Positions 1 through 8,603 of a stretch of DNA of 64,000 nucleotides are shown piece by piece. The stretch comes from Synergistaceae bacterium UBA6083 (GTDB taxonomy: Bacteria; Synergistota; Synergistia; Synergistales; 79-D21). The DNA lies in NCBI GenBank assembly GCA_002436015.1, contig DIXJ01000015.1, positions 188,661-252,660 of the forward strand. Direction: 5' to 3'. The notes under the pieces are model-generated. The model was not told the DNA's origin and did no database searches. It saw only the letters and a program-made list of their open reading frames with translations. The position numbers and the translations under genes were made by a program. The first letter of the stretch is position 1; each line of letters begins with the position of its first letter.

Positions 1-1
1 C

Positions 2-145
2 CGAAGGGCTCTCTCCATGGGCGGGACAGCCAGCCTGCCGGACCTTTACGCCGCGGCCGGGGCACGTTTCTCCTTCGACCGACCCGCATTGAAGGAAGCG
101 GTGGATCTTGTCGTGGGTACTCTTCGAGACCGCGGGACAATTTGA
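2..145 (+). CDS. M3-family oligoendopeptidase, C-terminal fragment
   Basis: Reading from base 2 gives an open frame of 47 codons ending at TGA 143-145; the gene begins before the window. The translated tail contains GGTASLPDLYAAAG followed by ARFSFD and a leucine- and valine-rich helix. This matches the C-terminal end of PepF-type M3 zinc oligopeptidases as I remember them (Gly-Gly-Ser/Thr, then LPELY and AAGARF). The HExxH active site lies outside the window, so catalytic competence cannot be judged. The family degrades cytoplasmic oligopeptides, which would suit an amino-acid fermenter. The next gene starts about 90 bases downstream on the same strand. Confidence 0.7.
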   Translation, partial: RRALSMGGTASLPDLYAAAGARFSFDRPALKEAVDLVVGTLRDRGTI

Positions 146-236
146 CGGGGAAAGTTTTAAGGCCTATCCTTTTATTGTATGTAATTCGACCAATTTGGAT
201 TTCTTGGGGGACCTGCCCCAAAAGGAGATGGAGAGA

Positions 237-1469
237 ATGGTTTTTGACGACAAGACGTGCGCACGCTGCCGGGAGGACTTCCCGGCCCTGGCCCGGACCC
301 ATAACGGATATCCCCTGGCCTACCTTGACGGCCCCGGCGGAACGCAGGTCCCGCAAAAGGTGATCGATGCCGTCTCCTGGTACTACAAGACCTGCAACTC
401 CAACACCCACGGAATGTTCATCACGACGAACGAATCCGACGCGGCCATCCAGGAAACCCGCGAAGCCGTTGCGGCCTTCCTGGGAGCCCCGGACTGGAGC
501 TGCATCTCCTTCGGCCACAACATGACGACCCTGAACTTCTCCCTGAGCCACGCCCTGGTTCGCGAAATGGCCCCGGGAGACGAGATCGTCATCACGGAGC
601 TCGACCACGAGGCCAACCGTGGTCCCTGGCTGCACCTTGTCGAGCGGGGCATCGTCGTGAAGGAAGTGAAGCTGCTTCCCACCGGCCGCCTGGACTATGA
701 CGACATGGCCGCAAAGATCACCCGGAAAACCCGGCTTGTCGCCATCGGCTTTTCCTCGAATGCCCTCGGCACGATCAACGACATCGCGGAAGCGAGACGC
801 CTTTCTAAGGCCGTCGGGGCCTGGCTCCTGGTGGACGCCGTCCACTACGCCCCCCATTTCCCGCTGGACGTGGCGGCCCTCGACGTCGACTTCCTGCTCT
901 GCTCGGCCTACAAGTTCTACGCGCCCCACATCGGCATCCTCTACTCACGGCCCGGCCTTCTGGATTCCCTCACCCCCGACCGGCTTCGCACGCAGGACAA
1001 CGTGGCCCCGTTCAAGATCGAGACCGGCACAATGAACCACGCTGCCATCGTGGGCGTGAAAGCCGGCATCGAGTACATCGCCTCCTGGGGCGAAGGACCG
1101 GACCTCCGGAGCCGCGTCGTCTCGGGGATGTCGGCCATCGCTGCGTACGAGCACGGCCTGGCCTCCGAGTACTACGAAAAGGTGAAGGCCATCCCCGGCG
1201 TGACGGCCTGGGGAACGGACTTCTCCAGCACCCACCGGGCACCCACCGTTTCGATCACGATCGACGGCGTGCACCCCGCGGAAGCGGCAAAGGCGCTCGG
1301 GGAGAAGGGCATTCTCGTCTGGGACGGTGATTTTTACGCCGTCCGGGCGATCGAGGTCCTGGGCCTGGCTCCCTCCGGCGGCGTCATCCGAGTCGGCTTC
1401 TCGATGTACAACAACCGGGAGGAAATGGCCCGCCTGCTCGAGGAAATCCACCGCCTGGCGAAGGGATAG
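237..1469 (+). CDS. Class V aminotransferase, cysteine desulfurase-like (410 aa)
   Basis: PLP-dependent fold-type I enzyme of the aminotransferase class V/cysteine desulfurase family, probably the VC1184-like subfamily. The Schiff-base lysine is in SAYKFYAPH (about K226), the PLP-N1 aspartate in VDAVHYAPH (about D200), and the ELDHEANRGPW segment fits the family. An upstream in-frame ATG at 108 lies inside the preceding peptidase gene and lacks an SD. The ATG at 237 has AAAGGAG nine bases upstream and is preferred; ATG 228 abuts the SD. The substrate is uncertain: members can be desulfurases, lyases or aminotransferases. The stop is only 3 bases from the homoserine dehydrogenase start, so the two are probably co-translated. 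Confidence 0.85.
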   Translation: MVFDDKTCARCREDFPALARTHNGYPLAYLDGPGGTQVPQKVIDAVSWYYKTCNSNTHGMFITTNESDAAIQETREAVAAFLGAPDWSCISFGHNMTTLNFSLSHALVREMAPGDEIVITELDHEANRGPWLHLVERGIVVKEVKLLPTGRLDYDDMAAKITRKTRLVAIGFSSNALGTINDIAEARRLSKAVGAWLLVDAVHYAPHFPLDVAALDVDFLLCSAYKFYAPHIGILYSRPGLLDSLTPDRLRTQDNVAPFKIETGTMNHAAIVGVKAGIEYIASWGEGPDLRSRVVSGMSAIAAYEHGLASEYYEKVKAIPGVTAWGTDFSSTHRAPTVSITIDGVHPAEAAKALGEKGILVWDGDFYAVRAIEVLGLAPSGGVIRVGFSMYNNREEMARLLEEIHRLAKG

Positions 1470-1472
1470 CCC

Positions 1473-2519
1473 ATGGGCAGAGACCGCTTCCCCCTGAAGC
1501 TCCTCCTGGTCGGCTTCGGGAACGTCGGCCGGGAGCTGGCCCGCATCCTGGTCCACAGGACCGATTATCCCGGCCTGGCCGACCTCGACGTTTCCGTCGT
1601 CGGGATCACCACCGGAAGGCACAAATCCCTTGCGAACGAGGACGGAATCGACCTGGCCCGCGCCCTCCAGGAACTGGACGAGCACGGAAGGTTCACACCC
1701 GGAAACCCCGACTACGCCGAATTGGACAGCGTCAAGGCGGCCGAAACCCTGGACTACGACGTGCTGGTGGAAATGTCCCCCCTCTCGATAGAAAACCGGG
1801 GGGAACCCGCCACCCGTCACGTCCGAACGGCCCTGGGGCGGGGCCGTCACGTCATCAGCTGCAACAAGGGCCCCCTGGCCTTCGCCTTCCGCGAAATCCG
1901 GACGTTGGCCGACCAAAAAGGCGTCGCCTTCCTGCACGAAACGACGGTCATGGACGGTTCCCCCGTGTTCGACATGGCTAGAAGCTGCATGCGGGGGAAC
2001 ACGATCCTGCGGATCGACGGCATCCTGAACTCGACGAGCAATTACGTCCTCTGCGCCATGGAGAAGGGGAAAACCTTCGCCGAGGGCGTGGCCGGGGCAC
2101 AGGCCGAGCAGATCGCCGAGGCCGACCCCTCCAACGACCTGGACGGGTGGGACGCGTCCGTGAAGATCGTCGCCCTGGCCAACGTCCTCATGGGGGCGGA
2201 CCTCAGGCCCCATGACGTGGACCGCGAGAGCATGGCCGGCATCACCCCGGACCGGGTCAAGGCGGCCCGTGAGCGGGGAAACCGGATCAAGGTGGTCTGC
2301 TCGGCCTGGCGGGAGAACAACACGGTCAAGGCCTCCGTAAAGGCCAGCGAAGTCCCGCTGGAGCACCCGTTCGCCCTGGTGGACGCTACGGGCTCCATCG
2401 TCCGCTTCGAGACGGACCTCCTGGGGAAGATCCTCATGACGGAGGAAAACCCGGACATCACCACGACCGCCTACGGGGTCATCACGGACCTGTACGCCCT
2501 TGACGGAGGCGACCGCTGA
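1473..2519 (+). CDS. hom: Homoserine dehydrogenase, short form without ACT domain
   Basis: NAD(P)-dependent oxidoreductase interconverting aspartate semialdehyde and homoserine, in the cytoplasm. The Rossmann motif GFGNVG is at residues 14-19. The family signature EADPSNDLDGWDASVK lies in the middle of the protein and carries the catalytic Asp/Lys region. At 348 residues it ends after the catalytic domain, with no C-terminal ACT domain, so feedback inhibition by threonine through ACT is not expected. It starts 3 bases after the class V aminotransferase stop, which suggests one operon. A plausible joint role is Thr/Met/homocysteine-linked metabolism, but the aminotransferase substrate is unknown. 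No other threonine pathway gene is in the window. Confidence 0.88.
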   Translation: MGRDRFPLKLLLVGFGNVGRELARILVHRTDYPGLADLDVSVVGITTGRHKSLANEDGIDLARALQELDEHGRFTPGNPDYAELDSVKAAETLDYDVLVEMSPLSIENRGEPATRHVRTALGRGRHVISCNKGPLAFAFREIRTLADQKGVAFLHETTVMDGSPVFDMARSCMRGNTILRIDGILNSTSNYVLCAMEKGKTFAEGVAGAQAEQIAEADPSNDLDGWDASVKIVALANVLMGADLRPHDVDRESMAGITPDRVKAARERGNRIKVVCSAWRENNTVKASVKASEVPLEHPFALVDATGSIVRFETDLLGKILMTEENPDITTTAYGVITDLYALDGGDR

Positions 2520-2570
2520 GCTCGTGCCCGATGAAAAAGGAATGCAAACCGCATAGGGAGATTTTCTCGA

Positions 2571-4070
2571 ATGGACGAACCCTTTAACCCTTCTTTAGAA
2601 GGACACCCCCGGAGCGGAAGATTCTCCGAAGTGTCTCCGCTATCCCTGGTCGATGCCCTTGGCGAGGTCGCCATTATCGTGCACGACGGCAAGGGGAAGA
2701 TTCTCCAGGTCAACCCCCGGTTCTGCCAGATGTTCGGCTACGCTCCCGGGGAGGTCATCGGGATGGACCTGGATCCCCTCGTGGCCCGGGGGGAGGAACT
2801 GGTTGACGCGCTGGCCCTTTCCGACCTCTACTGCATGTCCGGCAGGGGCTTTTCGGTCGAGGTGACCCGCTACAGGAAGGACGGCACCCCCTTCCAGGCC
2901 CTCCTGACCTCCACGCCGATGTACGTCGACAAGGCCGGCCGCAAAAGCGCCAACGCCTGCACGTACGTCGACCTGACGAGTCAGCGGGAGCGGGAAAGGG
3001 CCTTTAAGAAGGCCCACACCCTTTTCGAGAACCTCTTCGACCGCACCCCGTCGGCGGTCGTCCTCTGCGACATCGAAAGCCGGATCATCCGGGGCAACTC
3101 AGCGTTTTTCGACCTCTTCGGCTATGCCCCGGAGGAGATGGAAGGACAAGTCATCGACGGACTGGTCGCCCGCGGCCGCTATTATGACGAAGCCCGAGGC
3201 ATCTCGGCCTTCGTCTACAGCGGTAAGGGGCACCAGAGACGGACGGTGCGCTTCCGCAAGGACGGCACTCCCATCGATGTGACCATCACCGCGATCCCTT
3301 TTACGACAGAGGACGGGGAAAGGATGCTTTTCGGCATCTACTACGACATCTCGGCTGAAAAAGAGGCCGAGCGCCGGATCGAAACCTACGAGGCGGAACT
3401 TCGCCGCCTGGCCTGGGAAATTTCCCTCTCGGAGGAACGGGAGCGGCACCGCATCGCGGAGGCCCTCCATGACGATATCGGGTTCGAACTGGCTTCCCTT
3501 TACCAGTCGCTGACCACCCACTCGGCTTCCCTGCTGCCGGGGCACCCCCACAATACGGCAACCGAGTCCCTGAAAAGAGTGATCTCAAAGATCCGCAGCC
3601 TGACCCGGGAGATCAGCAACCCAGCCCTCTACGCGGCCGGGCTCGACGTGGGCCTGCGGTCCCTCCTGGACCAGATCCTCACCCCGCTCGAGATCCACTG
3701 GAACCTGTCCGTGAACGGCAGCAACCGGGACCTTCCGCAGGACCTCGGGATCGTGATCTACCAGATGGTCCGGGAGCTGCTCCGGAACGTCGTGAAGCAT
3801 GCCGAGGCACGGACGGTCTCGGTCCGTGTCCGGTACCGAAGGCATTCCGTCGGTGTGCTGGTCAAGGATGACGGCGTCGGTTCACTGGCTTCGGAATCCT
3901 CGATCGGCTGGGAAATGGGCGGGTGGGGACTTTTCGGCATCCGGGAACGGTTGAGGCACCTGGGGGGTCGGCTTATCTTCCGGAGCCGGCCCGGGAAAGG
4001 GACGAGGTGTACGCTCTGGATACCCAAGGCGGAGGGAGATTCCATTGACAATCAAAGTTTGCATCGCTGA
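2571..4070 (+). CDS. PAS-PAS sensor histidine kinase, NarL/HisKA_3 type
   Basis: 499-residue kinase. Residues about 25-140 and 150-262 are two PAS domains, each with the NPRFCQMFGY or NSAFFDLFGY type motif and a PAC-like tail with RKDGTPxxxxxT. There is no transmembrane segment, so it senses in the cytoplasm. A short coiled coil leads to the HisKA_3 motif ERHRIAEALHDDIG with phospho-acceptor H300. The HATPase domain follows with NVVKHAEA (N box), VKDDGVG (G1) and GWGLFGIRERL (G2). The SD AGGGAG precedes the ATG. The gene overlaps the next gene, a LuxR-type regulator, by 26 bases; the two form a two-component system. The ligand is unknown. Confidence 0.92.
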   Translation: MDEPFNPSLEGHPRSGRFSEVSPLSLVDALGEVAIIVHDGKGKILQVNPRFCQMFGYAPGEVIGMDLDPLVARGEELVDALALSDLYCMSGRGFSVEVTRYRKDGTPFQALLTSTPMYVDKAGRKSANACTYVDLTSQRERERAFKKAHTLFENLFDRTPSAVVLCDIESRIIRGNSAFFDLFGYAPEEMEGQVIDGLVARGRYYDEARGISAFVYSGKGHQRRTVRFRKDGTPIDVTITAIPFTTEDGERMLFGIYYDISAEKEAERRIETYEAELRRLAWEISLSEERERHRIAEALHDDIGFELASLYQSLTTHSASLLPGHPHNTATESLKRVISKIRSLTREISNPALYAAGLDVGLRSLLDQILTPLEIHWNLSVNGSNRDLPQDLGIVIYQMVRELLRNVVKHAEARTVSVRVRYRRHSVGVLVKDDGVGSLASESSIGWEMGGWGLFGIRERLRHLGGRLIFRSRPGKGTRCTLWIPKAEGDSIDNQSLHR

Positions 4071-4713
4071 CGACCAGGAATCCGCGCGGGCGATGCTGCG
4101 ACGGGTCCTGGCGGAATGCCCCGACATCGTCATCGTCGGGGAAGCCGGGAACGGCTCTACGACCGTGGCCCTCTGCCGGGAAACGAATCCCGATATCGTC
4201 CTGCTGGACATTTCCATGCCGGGGATGAACGGCGTGGAGGCGGCGCGCATCATGGCCACCCTGCCGATGCCCCCGAAAATCGTCACCCTCTCGATGCACG
4301 ACGATGCTTTCCTGGCCGCTGAAATCCTGAACGCAGGGGCCCATGCCTACCTGACGAAGGACTGCGAACCGGGTGAGATCCTCAGGGCCATCCGCACGGT
4401 GATGGAAGGACGGACCTACCTTTCCGCCGGGATCGCCGGCCCCGTCATCGACAGCTTCATCCGCAGGAATACCGATCCGAAGCCGGAACCACACGGAAGA
4501 TCCGAAGGGACCCTCTCCCGCCTCAGTCCCCGGGAACTCCAGGTTTTCCGGCACATGACCCTTGGCCTTTCCCCCAGGGAGATTTCCGGTCACATGGGAA
4601 TCAGCCACAAGACCGTCGAAACCCACCGCTCGAACCTGCTCAAGAAACTCGGCCTTCACAAGATGGCGGACCTCATCCGCCTGGCGATCCGGGAAGGGCT
4701 CATCGAGCCCTAG
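4045..4713 (+). CDS. NarL/FixJ-family response regulator with LuxR HTH
   Basis: Cognate regulator of the preceding kinase. The receiver domain (residues 1-120) has acidic residues at D9-D10, phospho-acceptor D55 in LLDISMPGMNG and a conserved lysine in YLTKD. The C-terminal LuxR/GerE helix-turn-helix contains LSPRELQVFRHM and ISHKTVETHRSNLLKKL. I chose the TTG start at 4045 because GGAGGGAG sits 5-8 bases upstream and the sequence from it (MTIKVCIADDQ) is the expected first beta strand. The start lies inside the kinase gene, so translation is coupled. It is convergent with the DAK2-DegV gene with only 4 bases between stops and no visible terminator. Targets are unknown. Confidence 0.92.
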   Translation: MTIKVCIADDQESARAMLRRVLAECPDIVIVGEAGNGSTTVALCRETNPDIVLLDISMPGMNGVEAARIMATLPMPPKIVTLSMHDDAFLAAEILNAGAHAYLTKDCEPGEILRAIRTVMEGRTYLSAGIAGPVIDSFIRRNTDPKPEPHGRSEGTLSRLSPRELQVFRHMTLGLSPREISGHMGISHKTVETHRSNLLKKLGLHKMADLIRLAIREGLIEP

Positions 4714-4717
4714 CGGC

Positions 4718-6508
4718 TTAGCCCCCCGCCCCCTTAGGAAGAAAGGCCAGGGCGAGGCTGCCGGGACCGGCGTTCAAGCCGATCACCGGCGAGATATCGA
4801 CCACGAAACGCGGCCCGAACCCCAGGGCCCTTTCCATTTCCCCTGAAAATTCCCGAGCTTCACCCGATGCGTGGGCGTGGGCAACGGCATAACCCCAGAG
4901 CCCCTCCGAGGACTGGACCTCCTCGGCAAAAAACCGGATCCGGTCCAGGTTAGCCCTCTGGCTCCGGGCTTTCCCGACCGCGGTTCCCCTGCCTTCCGCA
5001 TCCACCGAGATGATGGGCTTCAACCCCAAAAGCCGAACCAGGGCCCCCTTTACCGGCCCGATCCTTCCTCCCCTGACCATGTGCCGCACCGTCTTCAGGC
5101 ACACAAGGATCCGCGCCCTCCGGGTCCCCTCCTCGACAAGCCGCAGGACATCCTCCAGGGGGGTCCCGGACTCCAGGGCCTCCGCTGCCCGAAGGACGAC
5201 AAGTCCAAGGGAGGCGCAAAGGTGGCGGGAATCGACGACCTCGATCCGCTTACCCGGAAAGGAGCCGGCTGCCTTTTTTGCCGCCGCCCATGTCCCGCTC
5301 AGGGCACTCGATAGATGGATCGAGAGGATCGATTCGTAATGACCGGCCAGGAAGTCGTAAAGCCTCTCGAACTCCCTGACGGAAGGCTGGGAGGTGGTCG
5401 CCCTGTCCCCCTTCTCCATGTGCCGGTAGAATTCGTCCGGTGTCATCGTGAGCCTGTCCAGGTACTCGCTCCCCCCGATGTTGATCTTCAGGGGAACCAC
5501 ATGGACCTGGTGGGCGTCAAGCAGGTCCTGGGGGAGGTCGCAGGAGGAATCGGTCACCAGGGCGACCGGTCCCTTGCGATCTTTTAAGACCTGGACCTGC
5601 CGGAGCATGTCTTCCGCCTTCTGGAACGTGCTCGTTCCGAAGGATTCGAGCCTGGCAAACAACCGGGCAGGCTCGTTCGTATGGATATGGATCCTCGAAT
5701 GTCCAGGAACCCCTCCCATGATGATCGAATCGCCGAAAGCCGCCAGGCAGGACCGCAGGGCCTCCGGGTCGGCGCTTTGATCCCCCAGGATGAGGGCCTC
5801 TGTGCAGTAACGGAATTGCGGAAGGCCAAAATCCAGGTCCGCATGGGAAGGCGCCTCGATCTCCGGCAGGGTCATACGGGTCACGTGCCGGAGGTTCCCT
5901 CTTTCGATGAAAGACTCGATCCCCTCCAGGAAAGACAGGAACCCCTTGCCTCCGGCATCCAGCACTCCTGCCTTCGCCAGGACGGGAAGGCGGTTCGGCG
6001 TGTCGAGGAGAGCCTCCCGCGCCGCCGGAAGCGAGCTGGAAAGAAGGATCGCAAGGTCATGGAACCTGCCAGCGAGAGAATCAAGGGACTGCCCCCAGGC
6101 CCGCATCACCGTCAGGATCGTTCCCTCGACCGGCCGGGAAACGGCCACGGAGGCAAAAGTTGCGGCACCGGCCAGTGCCGCCGCAAGCTGGGAGGCCTCC
6201 GCCTTCGGGAAATCCTGCAAGCTCCGGGCCGCCCCGAGCAGGTACTGCGCCAGGATCAGGCCCGAGTTGCCCCGGGCTCCCAGGAGGGCGGCCTCGGAAA
6301 GGGCCATGAAGGTCCGGCCAAGGTGCCGCTCCGGCTTGACCTGCGTGACGGTCGACCTAAGGGTGGACGCCATGTTGCTTCCCGTATCCCCGTCGGGAAC
6401 GGGAAAAACGTTGATCGCGTCCAGGTGGGACCGGACCCGGTCCATCTCCATGGCCCCGGCCCAGAAAGCCGCGTAAAGTCGAAAACCGTCGATGTAGGCA
6501 ATGCGCAT
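4718..6508 (-). CDS. DAK2 (DhaL-like kinase) and DegV domain fusion
   Basis: About 596 residues. Residues 5-200 are a DAK2/DhaL ATP-binding domain: NVFPVPDGDTGSNM holds the Mg-ATP-binding aspartates and LGARGNSG the phosphate loop. Residues about 310-590 are a complete DegV domain beginning VALVTDSSCDLP, with the serine-rich FLAGHYESILSIHLSSALSGT fatty-acid cradle region. In Firmicutes a DAK2 protein (FakA) and a separate DegV protein (FakB) together make acyl-phosphate from fatty acids. This single chain may carry both functions; that is inference. ATG 6508 has AAAAGG 8 bases upstream; an in-frame GTG at 6514 overlaps the stop of the preceding DUF1295 gene, so the two are coupled. Confidence 0.85.
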   Translation of the reverse strand: MRIAYIDGFRLYAAFWAGAMEMDRVRSHLDAINVFPVPDGDTGSNMASTLRSTVTQVKPERHLGRTFMALSEAALLGARGNSGLILAQYLLGAARSLQDFPKAEASQLAAALAGAATFASVAVSRPVEGTILTVMRAWGQSLDSLAGRFHDLAILLSSSLPAAREALLDTPNRLPVLAKAGVLDAGGKGFLSFLEGIESFIERGNLRHVTRMTLPEIEAPSHADLDFGLPQFRYCTEALILGDQSADPEALRSCLAAFGDSIIMGGVPGHSRIHIHTNEPARLFARLESFGTSTFQKAEDMLRQVQVLKDRKGPVALVTDSSCDLPQDLLDAHQVHVVPLKINIGGSEYLDRLTMTPDEFYRHMEKGDRATTSQPSVREFERLYDFLAGHYESILSIHLSSALSGTWAAAKKAAGSFPGKRIEVVDSRHLCASLGLVVLRAAEALESGTPLEDVLRLVEEGTRRARILVCLKTVRHMVRGGRIGPVKGALVRLLGLKPIISVDAEGRGTAVGKARSQRANLDRIRFFAEEVQSSEGLWGYAVAHAHASGEAREFSGEMERALGFGPRFVVDISPVIGLNAGPGSLALAFLPKGAGG

Positions 6509-6510
6509 GG

Positions 6511-7287
6511 TCACGGCCTTTTAGGGAACCAGGGGAAAAAAGCGTTGGTCCGTTCGACATATTCCCGGTAACCGGGACGTTCTCCCATCCGGCCCTTTTC
6601 CAGCATCGGCACACCGGAGACCCGCAGGAGGAGGAAGGTGATCGTCACGGGGCTCACCAGCGTCCACACGCCTCCCGGAACCCCCAGGGCAAGGAGGTAA
6701 AGACCCCACCACATCGTGGCCTCGCCGAAATAATTCGGGTGCCGCGTATAGCGCCAAAAACCCCGGTCCATGACCTTTCCACGGTTGGCTGGATCGGCCT
6801 TGAAGCGGGAAAGCTGCCAGTCTCCTACCGCCTCGAACAGGAAACCGACACACCAGGCTGCAATCCCCAGCCCGTCAAGAAGCCCGAGGGACGGGTTGGG
6901 TGCGACGTTCACCGTGATCACAGAAGAGGCGATCACGAGAAGCAGGATGCCCTGCAGGATGAAAACCTGGAAGTAGCTTCGGACCACGAACCACTTGCCC
7001 CAATCCTCCCGCCACTTCGCGTACCGCGGATCCTCCCCCTTGCCCCTGTTCCGCCTGGCGATGTGGAAAGCCAGCCGGAAACCCCAGACTCCCACGAGGA
7101 TTGTCGCGATGAAAGGCCTGGCGGGCAGATCGGACCTTCCCGCGAGGGCGGCAACGCAGGCAAGGAAAAAACCCGGTCCCCAGGCTACATCGGCAACCGA
7201 GTTGTCCTTTCGGACCAGGGCCGCGATGTAGAAAGCCGTCATGTAGACCCATACGGCAAGAGCCGCCTTGAAGAAAACGGCCGCCAT
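6511..7287 (-). CDS. DUF1295 membrane protein (steroid 5-alpha-reductase/ICMT-like)
   Basis: Polytopic membrane protein of about 258 residues with five to seven hydrophobic helices. The conserved DUF1295 features are visible: SVADVAWGPGF near the N terminus, RLAFHIARRNRGKGEDPRY, and the C-terminal FWRYTRHPNYFGE with WWGLYLLAL, which resembles the cofactor-binding end of isoprenylcysteine methyltransferases and steroid reductases. The reaction is unknown. I chose ATG 7287 because GGAGG lies eight bases upstream; a longer in-frame ORF to 7329 has no SD. Its stop overlaps the possible GTG start of the DAK2-DegV gene, hinting at a joint lipid role. Confidence 0.8.
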   Translation of the reverse strand: MAAVFFKAALAVWVYMTAFYIAALVRKDNSVADVAWGPGFFLACVAALAGRSDLPARPFIATILVGVWGFRLAFHIARRNRGKGEDPRYAKWREDWGKWFVVRSYFQVFILQGILLLVIASSVITVNVAPNPSLGLLDGLGIAAWCVGFLFEAVGDWQLSRFKADPANRGKVMDRGFWRYTRHPNYFGEATMWWGLYLLALGVPGGVWTLVSPVTITFLLLRVSGVPMLEKGRMGERPGYREYVERTNAFFPWFPKRP

Positions 7288-7439
7288 TTTCATCACCTCC
7301 CTAATCAGTCGGGACACCTTGCCCTTCAATTCTACACTTCATCCCTTTATCCTGAAAGTGCGGAGGGACAAGGCCTTAGACGTTTCACAAGGAGGAATCA
7401 TTGCATTAGAATGCAGGCAAGGAAACGGGGGAAACCGGC

Positions 7440-8603
7440 ATGACGAAGGAAGGCCGTACCGTTCTGGGGTTGGCGGAGGGATACACCGCCATCTTCGGGC
7501 TCTCGAACGTCTATTACCTGCTTGGGATTTACCTGGCGATGAGGGGAATGGCCACACCGACACAAATCGGGTGGATCATGGGGGCGTTCTACGCGGCGCA
7601 GACGTGCTGCCGGCCTTTCGCAGGCGACGTCGTCCTGCGCCTGGGCTTCAGGCGAACTTTCCTGGCCGGTTCGCTCCTTTGCCTTGCCGGGAGCGCAGGC
7701 TTCGCCCTGACCGGGGCAAGTTTTCAGTGGCTGGTCTTCTGGAGGGTCCTCATGGGGGTTGGATCCAGCCTTTACGTCATCGCCCTGACGACCTACCAGA
7801 CCCTGGGAATACCCGACTCGACCAGGGGATCCGCCTTTTCGCTCATCTCGGCAGGCGGGATCGTGCCGCTGGTGACCTTCGTCCCCCTGGCGGACTTCTT
7901 CCTCAAGAAAGGCTGGACCTTTTCATACGCCTGGTTCGTCCCGCTGATCGCCCTCTACGCGCTGGCCTGCGGGCTCAGGCTCCCCGAGCTCGAAATTCCG
8001 CAAAAAGAGGGAGGGGAAAAGGGCGGCAGCCTGCTGGCCGTGGCGGGAAAACCCGGCATCAGGGTCCTGCTTCTGTCGGTGACCGTCTTCTCGATGACCG
8101 ATGCCTGTCTTCTGGCGATCGGCGGGGTCGCGTCGGAGCGGGGTCTTCTTCCTTCGCTTTTCTTGACGGCAAACGCCACGATGGGGCTTTTAATCCGCGT
8201 CGGCGGGCGGAAGATCCTGGATACCCTCCCCCGCAGGCAGCTGGCCGCGCCCGCCATTGCGCTGACTTCGCTGGGGCTTTTCGGAGCCTCTTTCGCGAAC
8301 GGGAACCTCTCCTACGTCCTCTGGGGCATTCTCTTCGGCATCGCCATGGGGCTCGGCTTTCCCCTCCACATGGCGCTCATCGGCGACGTGTCCGAACCGC
8401 ACCTGAGGGCCCGCGTCGCCTCGCTCGTATGGTTTTCCATGGGCGCCTGCTTTTTCGCGGTGCCCATCCTCCTGGGAAGCCTTTCGGGGTTCCTCGGCAC
8501 GGCAGGAGCCTTTCGCTCCCTGGCTGCCCTTCTCTTCGCGTCGTCCTTCGGTGTTTTCCTCCTCTGGAACCCGCGCTACTCCTTGCGGCGGTCGCACTGG
8601 TAG
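7440..8603 (+). CDS. Major facilitator superfamily transporter (387 aa)
   Basis: About twelve hydrophobic segments with the MFS loop motif between helices 2 and 3 (GDVVLRLGFRRTFLAG) support a secondary transporter in the cytoplasmic membrane. The substrate cannot be read from the sequence. A purine-rich SD (GGGGGA) precedes ATG 7440 by 7-8 bases. A 10-codon ORF (7411-7443) ends in TGA overlapping the MFS ATG as ATGA, which could couple translation. The gene converges with the rhomboid protease gene, and the two 3' ends overlap by 28 bases. Confidence 0.85.
   Translation: MTKEGRTVLGLAEGYTAIFGLSNVYYLLGIYLAMRGMATPTQIGWIMGAFYAAQTCCRPFAGDVVLRLGFRRTFLAGSLLCLAGSAGFALTGASFQWLVFWRVLMGVGSSLYVIALTTYQTLGIPDSTRGSAFSLISAGGIVPLVTFVPLADFFLKKGWTFSYAWFVPLIALYALACGLRLPELEIPQKEGGEKGGSLLAVAGKPGIRVLLLSVTVFSMTDACLLAIGGVASERGLLPSLFLTANATMGLLIRVGGRKILDTLPRRQLAAPAIALTSLGLFGASFANGNLSYVLWGILFGIAMGLGFPLHMALIGDVSEPHLRARVASLVWFSMGACFFAVPILLGSLSGFLGTAGAFRSLAALLFASSFGVFLLWNPRYSLRRSHW

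Noticed and set aside
945..2366. Long minus-strand open frame opposite the aminotransferase and homoserine dehydrogenase
   Set aside because: Low-complexity translated sequence, no SD, and it lies opposite two well supported genes; typical of high-GC antisense frames.
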